NCBI GenBank assembly: GCA_015178975.1
Contig: WHVD01000155.1
Coordinates: forward strand, 62,001 to 126,000
Origin: Hysterangium stoloniferum
Lineage: Eukaryota; Basidiomycota; Agaricomycetes; Hysterangiales; Hysterangiaceae
Direction of reading: 5' to 3'
DNA length: 64,000 nt
Shown here one piece after another: positions 1 through 13,012 of this stretch. The notes beneath the pieces are model-generated. The model did not search any database. It worked only from the letters and a program-made list of their open reading frames with translations, and was not told the DNA's origin. A program made the translations under genes and the position numbers. The first letter of the stretch is position 1. The number at the start of each line of letters is the position of its first letter.

Positions 1-2090
1 TAAATCAAATGATTGTCTCGCGACTACTCGAAATGAAATAATTTAAAATGACAATTGGTGGAATGAACTCCAGTCAACTCAAATGGGAGCAATAGGGGAA
101 ATGTCGGGATAGCGAGTAAAATAAATTGCCGTGGCGTGTAGTGTGACGCTAGCGACTGAAACTTTGAAATACGACACAAACGAGATTTCTCGTGGCTTGG
201 CTTCTGCACGCGGCGGATCGTCGTGGGTATTTTTCAGCTCTTAATTTATATGTGATTCCACCTGACATGACCACAAGCTACCTTTCTCTAATCAAAGCTC
301 ACGACATGTGAAGAAGTCTTGGTGTCTTGATCGTGGTGTTGTCCATTGGTTTGGGACCGCCTTCTTTGAGCCACCCTAGTATTAAATTGAAATTGTTATC
401 GCTAGTAAATGCGATGTGATTTCAGCGACGTGTAGTCCTCGGAATATATTTAACACCAGTCTAGAGAACCTCGCAACGACCATTACCCGTGACTTTCACT
501 TTTAATTGTATTAAATTATGTAGCTTCATACAACTCTCAAGTCCGCGTTCTGTTTGAAATTATTGTCATTTATGAATAGGACGTCAGTCTAGCCCCGGGT
601 GGTCCCCGCAAGTGTATTCGAATCACTTATGGCATCAACGCGTACAAGCTGCAGACCTCAACGCAATGGTGAAAAGTGACTGTATACGCTCTTATATTTC
701 CTCGACCTATGGCAGCTTTATTGTCAAGTTTTCAAAGGAAGAAAATGAGTTTAAGGAAATCGCGCAACGCATTGCCTCGCACAGTGTGAAGGCCCTTGGT
801 TTTAGGATCATGGATCTTGTTGATTGACCACTGGCGAAGATATGGTGAGCCTGAACGAGACATGCAGCAAAGTGGCGACGGGGGAGGACTTTTCAGACGT
901 TCAGTAATATCGTATTTAAAACATATCTTGTTCATGATTCGAATGTTAGTCTAGGTACGGCTGGTGGCCCCAAATGGATTCGACACATGGATGGGTACAA
1001 CTGCAGAGCTCGCGGTGATAATACAAAATGGCTATATGCGTTCTTACATTGGCCCAAATCATATAGCTTTATAAGATCTGCAACCCCGGATGCAAAGTGA
1101 CTTGAATAAAGGGCGAGGCTATTCGGCTCCTCCTGGTTTAATTGTTATGTGTCGGCATTATCGACGAGAAATGATTAAGCAGTGTATCCAATTGATTGTG
1201 CAAGACCTTTGTCAGGGAAACCATGTTCTTCTATCACTGATATGCGGGTCTAATTCTACCGACACACGAGTGGAAGGAGTGGCAACCACGCAAAGGAAGG
1301 AATGTGCAGTGAAATCTAAATATCCAAGCGAGTTACTGGTGAATTGGTCAATGGTCGAGCCACGCATTATGTCACAATATGGAAGAAGAGAACGAGCATG
1401 GGGATGGTATCGATTCTGCGCACTGTGGTATACGCAGATTCGTGCTCGGAAGATCCAGCTATCAGTTCCAGAGTCAATGTGATTATTCGCTCACCACACA
1501 CAATGAGATCCCAATTAGGACTCGTGTGGGTGAGAATGAGACTGGTAGGACAGTTTCATGGACGGATGTAAGACGGTGCTGGAAGACAAAATATAGTGAA
1601 CGTACGTACCGTACGATGGGCCCGATGAGCGAAGAAACCACATTCAGCTGGTTGATGTGATCGGTGAGAAGCGTGCTGTCGTCGAAGAAGGTTTGCAAGG
1701 AGTGAATACGCTGATACAGTGAAAGTGATGTCCCCAACTCAATATGAAGTGTCAATGATGCTATATGCTTGTCTACATCGTCCAATAAAACCCTCAATAC
1801 AGCTCCAGCAATATCTCGAAACCATGCATCTTGGTGGATGCTATTGGGAACTTGTGCAGACCACAGTGAATATTAGAATATAACCTGGCTTGTATCTATG
1901 AGTAAACTACTGGGGATTATATATATGTCTGTGGGGAGAAGGTTCTGGAAGGGATGACAGAGATATTACTAAAGCTATGTTAAGTATGTTTCCAAGACAT
2001 TCTATAATATTCTAGGGATGTCAGGTTGATTACCAACAGATGCAACACAAGAGAAGCCATATAGGATGTCTATAATGGGAGATAGTTGTA

Positions 2091-3051
2091 AGGTAGGCGT
2101 CACTTTAGTTCAGCATCTTATGTAATCATATTACTAAGCACCAAGAGCAGCCAAATTTGTGAATCAAATTTTTGAAAAATTTATTATGAAGTCAAAAAAT
2201 GAATTGGAGGGTCACTCACTATACAGAGAGTTCTTGAATCTCTGGGTAATAATCTCTAGGATTTTCATCATTTTCATCATCTGAGTCCAAATCATGAGCA
2301 AGAGCTGGTAGAGGTTCTTCCTCAAAGTCATCAAGAAAGCCCACCAAGGTGAGAGATCCATCTTCTTCATCCACAATAAATGCTTCATCATACATCCTTT
2401 CATTGCTTTAATCTAGATTGAGAGAAACTGGTTTGTAATGGAAGTCATCATCATCTGGGACATCCTTGATTGTCACTGAGAGCTTTTTTTGTGCCTTGGA
2501 TCCAAGGTTTTTGATGTGAGATTGTGCAGCTTTAGACTTCTGAGGCATGGTAGTAGAACTGTGCAGCTGTGCTGCTTATGTAATGCAGCCTGTGATCAAG
2601 TGCACAGCTTACTGCACAAGTACATGTGCAACTATACCCTCTTTTTCTTAGGAGACTTTTTATGTAAGCAATATAGGTACATATATTTGAATTTAATACA
2701 GTTTTCTTTCCCAATTTTAGGCCCTTAAAACAAGGCTGCCCAATATATCACATGATGATTATGTAAGCAGCCAATACTGTCAACATTTTGAAAATCTCAG
2801 AATCACATGGAAATGCATTTTAAGCATTCAGAGACTCAAAAAAAAATAGTCAAAATTTGTAAGTCCTACTACTTGGCAAGGGTGAATTATTTTTCAAGTT
2901 TTAAACCTAAGAACTGGAGGAATGGATCCCAACTCCACTTCCCTGGGCTTTAATTACAGATTATCTATGTTGTGGAAGCACAGAAAGGAATGCAAGCAGG
3001 TCACTTTTTTTGCCTACATAAACAGGTGCCAAACTAAAGCAACACCTACCT
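2091..3051 (-). mobile_element. TA-flanked terminal-inverted-repeat DNA element, copy 1 (961 bp)
   Basis: The left end AGGTAGGCGTCACTTTAG and the right end (reverse complement AGGTAGGTGTTGCTTTAG) form imperfect terminal inverted repeats of about 25 bp. A TA dinucleotide flanks each side (2089-2090 and 3052-3053). Removing the element plus one TA restores 'gatagttg-ta-ggtgactttgtctg', which matches the uninterrupted sequence of other array copies (for example 24065-24090). TA duplication and these ends suggest the Tc1/mariner superfamily. The inside is too short for a transposase, so this is a non-autonomous deletion derivative. It interrupts exon 4 of gene copy U9. Confidence 0.85.
2214..2548 (-). 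pseudogene. Remnant of the N-terminal ORF of the TIR element
   Basis: Inside the inverted-repeat element a reading frame starts at 2548 with MPQKSKAAQS and contains SVTIKDVPDDDD before a stop near 2410. A second open stretch starts at the ATG at about 2396 (MYDEAFIVDEEDGSLTL) and ends at the TAG near 2214; it is strongly acidic (DLDSDDENDENPRDYYPE). The same first segment recurs in the sister element at 21771-21935. This looks like the basic-then-acidic N-terminus of a fungal transposon protein whose catalytic part has been deleted. No DDE motif remains. Family assignment rests on the TA target site, not on the protein. Confidence 0.5.
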
Positions 3052-4278
3052 TAGGTGACTTTGTCTGTTATGGTTTTGGTGGGGCAGGATGAAATGATGT
3101 CACATCACGATGCACAGGTGTAACTAGAATTCAATGTAACCTCTGATTGCCGTGAGCTCCTCTACAGATAGTTGACGAATGTGGCAGATAGCTTCCACAA
3201 TATGCACAAGGCCGATAATGCTCCAATAATTACCAAATCCTGTTAGATAACAAGTGAATTGTATAATAAATGTTGATGCAACCTCATCCAAGTTGGTGTG
3301 CAGCGGTGACTTGACTATAACATTGTACAGTGATGACCTAATTGCGGGTGACGCGTGTCTATCTAACCAATGAACGCCTCGGCAGTAAATGAAGGCCGAA
3401 GCCAAAGATAGCAAAGGTCGGGAAGTGTGACCTTTGCTACTCAGCTGCATGTGAAGTGAAGACATCCAGGAATCTTCTAAAACCCTTGTCGCTCTTCTGC
3501 GAATTTGAGGTGGATATGTGGGTCTATGACTCAGACATGATTATTTCGAGTGTATCAAGTGATGGACGCTGAGTTATCAACCTCACTAAATCAACACTGT
3601 CTTGAACTAGCCTTCCCAGTCTTGGCAGGGTGAGGTGCTTGTGTAGAAGCTTGCTAAAGGCACCCTCGTCTTCAGACAGTTGACTCATGATTTGCTTATA
3701 TATTGTCAACTTTGCCATCAGCGAGGCTTTCTTTGCACTGTGCAGGGCATTCATCCCAACCCTTTCCAAGCCAACTCCACAGTAATACCTGGGGCTAATT
3801 CAACACTTGAAGATGTCCCAAGACTCTGTGAGATCATTCCCCAGTCCTCGGCATGACTGCGATATGGACTGAGGTTGGATGTCGGATTGGTGGATACCGT
3901 AACAACAGTAGGTGGGTCATGGTACGTCATTTCTCCTTGACACTGAAATATGCCGCATGTGACACAGATCACATGGAAATAGCATTATACTTTACTCACC
4001 AACTCGTCAACCCAGACCTCTATATTGTTTCCAGACGGTTGTATGTGCTCCTCGTCATCGGGGGCCCGATAACATAAATCATGGCCGGGTTCATTACATC
4101 CCCATCGTTCTCGAAGCTTCTCCCTGAATATCTCTCTCATCCAACTCTTAATGATCTGTCATCGCTCTGAACTCCATACACCTGGGGGGGCTAAGGGTGG
4201 TAGCTCAACGCCTTCAAGGTAGGTCTGAACCATGGCCTCATCGTGGTTCCCCAGAATTGTCTCATTGACAGCAGACAT

Positions 4279-4650
4279 TTGGGCGTAGCAGTCGTACTTA
4301 CACTAGAAGAAAGTGCCAGGCTTTTATAGCGCAGTCAGTCAGAGTGTTCTACAGACTCGTGGCTGTGCTTACACTGGATTCACAGCATGTCATCCCTACT
4401 TTTGTAAGCAAAATTTCCTCACCTTCTTTGAACTATATAGGCTCCAGTGGACTTAGTTACTTTACTACTTTCTCATGCCTTCCGCTGGAGGCTCACAAAG
4501 CATCTAATAATAGTTTTGATAATTATCACCCAGAAGTTAGTATTTAGGGAATCATTGAACGTCACGCTTGGCTTTGCTGACGTTGGCGCTGTCAACCTCA
4601 GAATTTATCCGGCGAGAGTGCGCGCTTCCTGTTTAATTTAATCAAAACTT
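4279..4650 (-). promoter_or_regulatory. U8/U9 intergenic spacer with U9 promoter
   Basis: The spacer between the end of U8 and the ATG of U9 has no convincing coding frame. A TATA-like box (CTATAAAAGCC on the minus strand, about 4319-4330) lies about 45 bp before the start codon. The motif TGTAAGTACGACTGCTAC, conserved before every copy, lies between the two. Confidence 0.5.
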
Positions 4651-7600
4651 TCAATAAGAAGAAACCCAGGTCAATGATAGTCTAGTTCATGGGAAGCAAT
4701 GTGGTTTCTTCAGGCACCACTGCCACTTCAAACGGATTTTGTTGAATGGCTTAACAAGACAAACAGTAAAGTAAGACCAAAGTTTTCAGGTAGATGTTAT
4801 TGACGGACGTAGGGGTCGAACTTGGAATATCTTTGATTGTGGCGTGTCCATCAGAATTTGTATTAATAAACTGTACCCATAACTCCATGTCAGGTATACT
4901 TACTTACTCCAACCTCATTATTATCTGCCTTACTGAGTGGAATGTTTCGCCCCAGGTTCACACTCTTCATGCGTGAACATGGCTCTTCCATGCGACGATG
5001 ACAATGTAGATCCATGATTGTGACCGGTACAGCTTGACCAATCGCAGGTGGAGTTCGTCTGGTACGTACAGATTCACCATGCTGGGAATTCTTATCTTTT
5101 TCTGCTTTCTTACCGGCCCTTTTGTTGCTCGCTACTCCACTGTGCCCTTTGAGCTTGACAAAGGTGACCTGTCATCCCCTTCTGTCCCACACAATGGGCA
5201 ATCATCCCAGCTCTGAGTTTGAAGCCCCAATCCATCCTTCATTTTCTCGTTTTGAATGATTGTCATTCAGGGAATTAATGAGGTACTGTAAGTTGATACA
5301 ATTCTCCAAGTTGATCATCGGCTATTGTCATCACAATGTGGGCAGAAGATACGATGCTTGGCAGGGTAATGGACCATAATGTAATGACTCCCAGGATAGT
5401 CTTCAGTGCAGCAGGAAAAAAATAGAATACCATTCAGATCACTCCCGACGGCAATAAAACTTCTGTATCCTAGTATCAGACCGCAAGGGACAGGAATTTC
5501 CTTCAAGGACAGTGGCAAAGGCCGCACCTGGTCTTGGACCGGTTCAAGAATTCCCAACGAAGTCGTCACGGTTTGGTTCAAAAATGGTGCGGGAATAATT
5601 ATTGCCTATGCGAGATATATATCTAGTCCTACAATACATTTGATTATTAGTCGCAAAACACGAACCCTACAAATTCAAAGGTATCATTGACCAAGTTTTC
5701 ATCACGGACGCAGCACAGAGCTGCACTAAGAATAAGAAGTGATTGTATGCGCTCTGAAATTGGTTCACACGATAATCTTCAATAAAGCTCCAGCAACCTG
5801 TCGAAACCATATATTTTGGTGGATGCAACCCACGAATAGCTGAATAGGATCTTGCCAACCCAACATCGTTACTCTTCGTCTATTCTCATCACAAAGTGGG
5901 CAGAAGATATGATGCTTGCCGGGGTAATGCATCATAATGTAATGACTCCGGGGAAAGTGTTCAGTGCAGGAGAAAAAATAGAAAACCACTTGCATCACTC
6001 TTGACGACAATAAAACTTCGGTATGCTAGTACCACTCCAAAAAGGGTAGGAATTCCCTTCAAAGACAGTGGCAAAGACCGCACGTGGTCTTGGACTGGTT
6101 CAAGAATTCCTAATGAAGTCGTCACAATTCGGTTCAAGAATGGTCCGGTAATAACCATTGCCTGTGAGATATTTATATCTAGTCCTACAATATATTGAAT
6201 TGTTAGTCGCAAAAAACGAGCCCTACACATTGAAAGGTATCATCGATCCAGTTTTCGCCACGGACTCGGCGCAGAGCTGCATTAAGAATAAGAAGTGATT
6301 GTATGCGCTCTGAAATTGCTTCACACGAGAATCTTTAATACAGCTCTAACAGCATGTCGAAACAATAAACTTGGTGGATGCAACCCACGAATAGCTGAAT
6401 AGGATCTTGGTTAACTCAAGGCCGTTATTGGCTATTCTGGCGAGAATGGTTTCGTCAGCAGGATGAGGTGTGATGGCACGATGCACCGTTATAACACGAA
6501 TTCAAGTATCCTCTGATCGCAGTAACTTCTTCGCACATTTCTGACGCACGTGGTAGATGGTTCCATGAAATACACAAGCCCGCGAATGAGTAAAGTAATT
6601 GCAATCGGGCTATTATTTTATAATAGTGCCACAAAACCAGCACTAAGCACCAACTTTGATGATGTTGTATCGACATTTATCATACAAATCACCCAAAATG
6701 TATCAACGTTTGATCGTCAAGATGATCGACACCGGGGCACCATATGAAGGTAAAGCCCAAAGATTTCAGGAGCTTGGCAGTGTGATCTCTCCGCTGTCAA
6801 TAGCATAGAGTGAACACACCAGAACAGGGATAAAATAATCAACGCCTCCTGCGGAATTTCGTGGGTCTGCGAAGACGTGAGTATTTCGAGTGTATTCAGT
6901 TATTGACGCTGAGCTATCCCTACCTCATTCAATCAATGCCCTGTTGAATTAGTCTACCTAGTCTTGCCAGAGTTATTCTGGATCAGGAACCCGTCAGGCC
7001 GAGATGCTGTGAGACCATTCCCCAGTCCGCAGTATCACTGACATACGGGATGTGACGTTCGTGGATTCCCTGGCATCCCAACCATACTCGAAGGGTCATG
7101 GTAAGTTGTCTCTTCTTGGCAGTGAAGTATCCAGTTTTTCAACAGTCGTGGACCGAGAATTAAACTCAAGCCGGCTGTTGCTTGAATAATGGCCATCCAT
7201 ATTCAATTCTATCATAATCCCACCACACGATTTCTAGTTTAAACATTTTTTTATCGCCCCGATGAGGACTGTATTCCTCGTGTCCCTTTGCCATATCAAG
7301 GGGCTTGCATCTTCCGAAAGGTCTGAGAAAAGGAAGAAAGATGACTATAGTTGACCCGTCCGCTGCAATATCCAAGAGGAGTTTAGGGTAATTTTTCACG
7401 AGGTGGCTGATCGTCGAACGTGAATATATTTTGTTCTTTGTCTTGCTCAGTGAACTGTTCGCCGCGACGCCCCATGTTCATACTGTTCATCCATTGCTGT
7501 GGCGACGAACTCACTAGCATTGGTTTGATGAAATAGTCTGGAAGCCACGGAATTCTGTTCCGGGGGGTATTTTCCGCAAACCGAACACGTAATTCGAATT

Positions 7601-10600
7601 CGTCAACGGTGTCGACACACCAGTGAAAAGTGTAGAGACTAACGCATAGGAAGGAACAGGGGACGACAGCTAGCGTTCAAGAGGCTCACGGATCTAGTCG
7701 AATAGTCCTTTAATATTAGATTGAATCAAATGAATTTTTCGCTACTACTCGCAATGACATAATTCAAACATGACAATTGTTTGAATGAACTCCAGTCAAT
7801 TGACATGGAAGCAGCAGGGGAACTGTCGGGATAGGGAGTAAAATAAATCGTCGTGGCGTGTAGTTTGACGATAACGACTGAAATATTGAAACAGACCATA
7901 AACCAGAAACTCTCAGGGAATGACTGCTCCACGCTACGGGTCGTGGGTATTCTTCAGCTCTTAGTTGATACGGGACATGACCACGAGCTACCTTTCGCTT
8001 ATACAAGGTGAAAGCTCACGACATGTGAAGAAATGTCGGTGTCTTGATCATGGTGGTTTCCATTGGTTTGGCCCCGGCTTCCTGTTCTCCCAAGCAAAGG
8101 ACAGGAGAAGAATGGTGGGACCCCCTCCTTTGGAGACGCCGTCGTGGTATTCGATTGACATTGTTCCTGCTAGTATATGCGATGTGATTTCAGCGAGTAG
8201 TCGACTATTGGAGTATATTCAACACCAGTGTAGGGAACCACGCAGCGACTATTACAAGTGAGTATCTTCGCTTTTAAATTGTATCAAAATATATAGCTTC
8301 ATACAACTCTCAAGTTCGCGTCCTGTTTGAAATGATTGTTAAAATATCAGTTTAGCCGCTGGTGGTGGCCGCGAGTGTATTCAATGCATATATGGCATCA
8401 ACGCGTGGAACCTGCAGAGCGCGCGGCGGCGGCGAAAAGTGACTGTATGCGCTCTTATATTTGCTCGGCCTATGGCGGCTTTATTGTCAAGTTTTCAATG
8501 GAAGAGAATTAGTTTAAGGAATTCGCCCAGCATATTGACTCGCACGGTATGGAGGCCCTTGGTGGGAAGATCATGGATCTTGTCGATTGAACATTATCTG
8601 AAGGTACGATGAGCCTGAACGAGACATGCATCGAATTAGGGATGGGGAGACCTTTTTCAGACCTTCCGGTGATATCTTACTTTAAACAAGTGTCGTTCAT
8701 GGTGCGGATGTTAGTCTAATCACGGCTAGTGGAAATGTATTCAAAACATTTATGGGGACAACTGAGGAGCTCGCGGCGATAATGAAAAGTGACTATATAG
8801 TTCTGACATGGGTTCAAACCATATAGATTTATAACATCTGCAACCCCGGTTGCAATCCTGGTTTGGTTGAGATGTGTCGCCATCATCTAAGAGAAATGAT
8901 TAGAAAGTGTGTCCAATCGATGGTGTAAGACCTTTGTTACCCTGACGTCAGGGCAACCATGTGCCCTCAACACTGATAGGGGGGTCTAATTAGACGGTTC
9001 CGACACACGAGTGGAAGGTGTGGCGACCACGCAAAGGAAGGAACGCGCGGTGAAATCTAAAGTTTTAAGCGAGTAATTGAAGCGTTTGTCGTTTGTCGTG
9101 TCGCGCATAATATCACAATGTGGAAGAAGAGAAACGAGAATGGCGATGGTATCGAGGCTGCGTACTGTGGTACACGCACATTCGGGCTCCGAAGATGCAG
9201 CTATCAGCTTCAGAGTCAAGGCGATTATTTCTTTGACAGACGCCAGGAGATGCCAATTAGGACTCGTGTGGCTCAGAATGAGACTGGTAGGACAATTGTA
9301 TGGGCGGATGTAAGACGGTGCTGGAAGATAAAATATAGTGAACTTACCGTACGATGGGCTCAATGAGTGAAGAAACCACTTTCAGCTGGTTAATGTGATC
9401 GGTGAGAAGCGTGCTGTCGCTGAAGAAGGTTTCCAAGGAGTCAATACTCCGATACAGTGAGTCCGACGTCTGCCAATCAAGATGAAGTTTCAATGACGCT
9501 ATATGCATGGGTATGTCGGCCAATAAAACCCTCAATACAGCTCCAGCGATATCTCGAAACCATGCATCTTGGTGCATGCAACACACGAGAAGCCGGATAG
9601 GTTGTTCATGAAAGGTAAGTCGTTGTGTCTGATATTCTCTGTTATGGTTTTGGTGGGAAGGATGAAATGCTGTGATGGCGCGACGCACGGTTGTAACCAG
9701 AATTCAATGCAACCTCTGATCGCCGTGAGCTCCTTTGCAGATAGTGCACGCATGTGGCAGATCGCTTCCACGATATTCGTAAGGCCAAAAAGGGGTATGG
9801 GCAGATCAAATTCTGAGACATAATGAGATTCTGATGAATAACGGGCGATGTGTATGATAAATGTTGATGCAACCTCATCCAAGTTGGTGTGCAGCGGTGA
9901 CTTGACTAAAACGTTGTATAGTGATGACGTAATCGCCGTTGGTGACGCGTCTCTGTCTAACCAATAGACGCCAGGACACCACATGAAGGCCCAAGCCAAG
10001 AATGTCATAAGCTCGGTAGTGTGATCTTTTTCCCTCCGTCGGGGGTGACGTGAAAATATCGGGAAACTCTCTAAAACCTCCGTCGCTCTTCTCCGAATTT
10101 GAGGCGGGTATATAGGTCTACAGCTCAGACATGAGTATTTCCAGCGTATGATTGAGATATCCCTACCTCGCTAAATCAGCACTGTCTTGAACTAGTCTTC
10201 CTAGTCTTGGCAGCGTGAAATGCTTGTGTAGAAACTTGCCAAAGGCACCATCGTCTTGTAACAAACGGGCGATTTCCCGGTATGTTGTCAGCTTTGCGAT
10301 CAGCGAAGCTGTCTTAGCACTGTGAAGGACTTTTATCCCAACCCTTTCCAAACCGACTCCACAGTAATACCCAGGGCCAATGTCAATACTTGACATTGTC
10401 CCCTGACTTTGTGAGCTCATTCCCCAGTCATCGGCATAACTGCGATATGGGCTGAGGTTGGATGTCGTGTTGGTGGATATCTTAACAACAGTGGGTGGGT
10501 CATGGCAGGTCGTTTCTCCTTGACACTGAGATCTGCCGCATGTAACACAGATCACATGAAAATAGCATTATACTTTACTCACCAACCCGTCAACCCAGAG

Positions 10601-10864
10601 CTCTATATGGTTTGGAGATAGCTGTATGTGCTGCTCATCAACGAGGCCCCGATAACATAAATCATGGCCTGGTTCGTTACAGCGCCATCGTTCTTGAAGC
10701 TTCTCCCTGAATATCTCTCTCATCCCTTTAATGATCTCGTCCCGTTTCTCTGAACTCGATACACCCGGGGAAACTAAGGGTGGTAGCTCTTCAATGTCTT
10801 CAAGGTAGATCCCAGCCGTTACCGAATCATCATTCCCCAGAGTCGTCTCGTTGAAAGTAGACAT
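4651..10864 (-). pseudogene. Tandem orphan gene copy U8 (one nonsense codon in exon 6)
   Basis: Copy of the array family (see 57032-62645); product unknown. It starts at 10864 with MSTFNETTLGNDDS and belongs to the same subtype as U3 (SSEKRDEIIKGMREIF). Exons 1-5 are open: exon 1 about 10864-10580, exon 2 about 10530-10185, exon 3 about 10110-9690, exon 4 about 9625-9350 and exon 5 about 9290-9003. Exon 3 carries one extra codon (DASPTAITSSL), a frame-preserving change. Exon 6 (about 8935-8820) has a TAG where U1 has TTG and U5 has TCG, at about 8888. The 3' half keeps family blocks at 7932-7726 and 7399-7166. The terminal exon near 5010-4651 has accumulated stops. Probably a young pseudogene, unless the 5' half works alone. 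Confidence 0.65.
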
Positions 10865-11261
10865 TGGTAGGTAGCAGTCTCACCTACACTAGAAGGGGGT
10901 GCCTTGCTTTTATGCCGCCACCAGTCGGAGAGTTAATTCCATGAAGGTACAGCGTTATGGCTGTGCTTACACGGGATACACAGCATTTCATTCCTGCCTT
11001 CGTCCACGAGGTTCCCTCACCTTCCTTGAACCTTATAGGCTCCACCGTAATGAGGTCACTACTTCTTGCACCTTCCACTGAAGGCTCACACAGCATATAA
11101 TAACGGTTCAGTTGATTGTCACATAGTATAGCATTTCTCAACGTCAGAGTTGAAAGCACAACGGCTTTTCTGATATCGAGAAGTGACATTGCCATGTACC
11201 ATATAAACGGAGTCCAAAGCGATGCCCAATGGTTGCTGCCTTCAAGTTGCCGCTGTCAGCC
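10865..11261 (-). promoter_or_regulatory. U7/U8 intergenic spacer with U8 promoter
   Basis: TATA-like GGCATAAAAGCAAGGC on the minus strand at 10901-10916 lies about 45 bp before the U8 ATG. A block around 10925-10990 matches the TGTACCTTGGTGGAATTAA block upstream of other copies. No gene is seen. Confidence 0.5.
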
Positions 11262-13012
11262 TCAGGCTTTGTCCAGAGAGATTGCACACTTCCCGTTTAA
11301 AATTTTGCAAACTTTCACCGAGGAGAAACCCGGGGCCAGTGATGACCAAGTCCCATTAATGGTAAGCAACATGATTTTTTCATTCGCCCTGGCCATATCC
11401 TTGGTTGTGACGAATCCATCTGGGTGTGTATTAACACATTCTAAATATAATCTCGTCTCAGGCGACACTGACAGCTATCCTGATTATTATCTCTCTGTCT
11501 GAGTGGAATGTTTCGCGGAACGCTCACACGATTGATGCGTGGACATTGCTCCTCAAAGCGACGATGACAAGGTAGATCAAGAATTGTGACCCACCCATAG
11601 TTTGACCTATTTCAGCTCTTGCGGTATGTAAAGATTCACCATGCTGGCTAAGCTAATTTACATTCCCATTTTCTGCCATCTTTCTACCCCTTCAACACTT
11701 GAATGGGTACAACTGCAGAGCTCGCGGGGATAATACAAAGCGGCTATATGCGTTCTTACATAGGCCTAAATCATATAGCTTTATAAGATTTGCAACCCCG
11801 GCTGCAAAGTGACTTGAATAAAGGGCGACGCTATTCGGTTCCTCCTGGTTTGAGTGAGATGTGTTGGCATTATCGAAGAGAAATGAATAGCAAGTGTGTC
11901 CATTTGATGGTGCAAAACCTTTGAGGGGAACCATGTTTTCCAACACTGATATGGAGTTCGAATTATACCCTACCAACACACGAGTGGAAGGAGTGGCAAC
12001 CACGCAAAGGAGTGGAAGGAGTGGCGACCACGCAAAGGAAAGAACGTACGGTCAAATATAAACGCTCAAGCTGTAACTGATGGATTCGACATTGCTCGAG
12101 CCGCGCATTACGTCAAAATGTAGAAGGAGAGAAACGGGAATGGAGATGGTATCAAGGCTGCGCACTGTGGTACATGCGGATTCGGGCTCGGATGATCCAC
12201 CTATCATCTTCAGAGTAACCGCTATGATTACCTTGGCAGAATCCAAGAGCAAGTAATTTGGACTCGCTTCCATAAAATTCAAACTGGTAGGACAGTTTCA
12301 TAGGCATATGTAAGACGGTGCTATAAGGTAAAATAGTGTGGATGTACCTTACGATGGACCCAATGAACGAAGAAACCACATTCAGCTCATTGATGTGATC
12401 TGTGAGAAGCGTGCTGTCGTCGAAGAAGGTTTGCAAGGAGGAAATATTGATGCCTCCGAATCAATATGAGGTGTCAATGACGCTATATGCATGTTTATGT
12501 TGTCCAATAAAGCCCTCAATGCAGCTCCAGCGATATCTCGAAACCGTGCATCTTGGTGGATGCAACACACAAGAAGCATTATATGATATTCATAAAGGAT
12601 AAGTCGTTGTGTCTGATATTCTCTGTTATGATCGTTTTGGTGGGAAGGATGAAATAGTGTGATGACGCGACGCACGGTTGTAACCAGAATTCAATGCAAC
12701 CTCTGATCGCCGTGAGCTCCTTTACAAATAGTGGACGCATGTGGCAGATCGCTTTCACAATATATGTAAGGGCGAAAAGGGGTAAGGGCAGATCAAATCC
12801 TGAGACATAATGAAATCCTGTTAGATAACGGGCGATGTGTATGATAAATGTTGATGCAGCCTCATCAAAGTTGGTGTAGCGGTGACTTGACTAAAACGTT
12901 GTATAGTGATGACGTAATCGCCGGTGACGCGTCTGTATCTAACCAATAAACACCGGGCAGCGAAAGAAGGCCTAAGCCAAGAATGTCATAAGGTCGGTAG
13001 TGTGACCTTTTT
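11262..13012 (-). pseudogene. Tandem orphan gene copy U7, 3' fragment (internally deleted)
   Basis: Continuation of U7 on the left side of the 5.5-kb insertion. It resumes in exon 3 at KGHTTDLMTFLA (about 13012), which is already frameshifted near 12960. It continues with exon 4 (about 12600-12350, containing IHQDARFRDIAGAALRALLD), exon 5 (about 12295-12000) and an exon-6-like part reading VANLIKLYDLGLCKN (about 11790-11750). At about 11690 the sequence jumps straight to the terminal exon (11468-11262, RLYLECVNTHPDGFV...SVKVCKI). The whole 3' half of the unit, roughly 3 kb, is therefore missing. The terminal exon is of the alternative type shared only with U2. Confidence 0.65.

Larger units (their letters stand above)
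1..4278 (-). pseudogene. Tandem orphan gene copy U9 (3' part runs off the window), broken
   Basis: Ninth and leftmost copy of the array family described under 57032-62645; function unknown. It starts at the ATG at 4278, where the protein begins MSAVNETILGNHDE, a divergent variant shared only with the truncated copy at 62851-63149. Exon 1 runs out of frame after VWSSER near 4160. Exon 2 (about 3940-3590) has a 1-nt shift near 3805, so its two halves lie in different frames. Exon 3 (3465-3124) is open and carries the family block SLYNVIVKSPLHTNLDEVAS. Exon 4 is split by the inverted-repeat element at 2091-3051; its remainder (about 2080-1600) still reads LLTDHINQLNVVSSLIGPIV. The exon 5 area (about 1550-1270) is frameshifted. 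Weaker family pieces continue at 935-732 and 209-24. Clearly a pseudogene. Confidence 0.7.
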
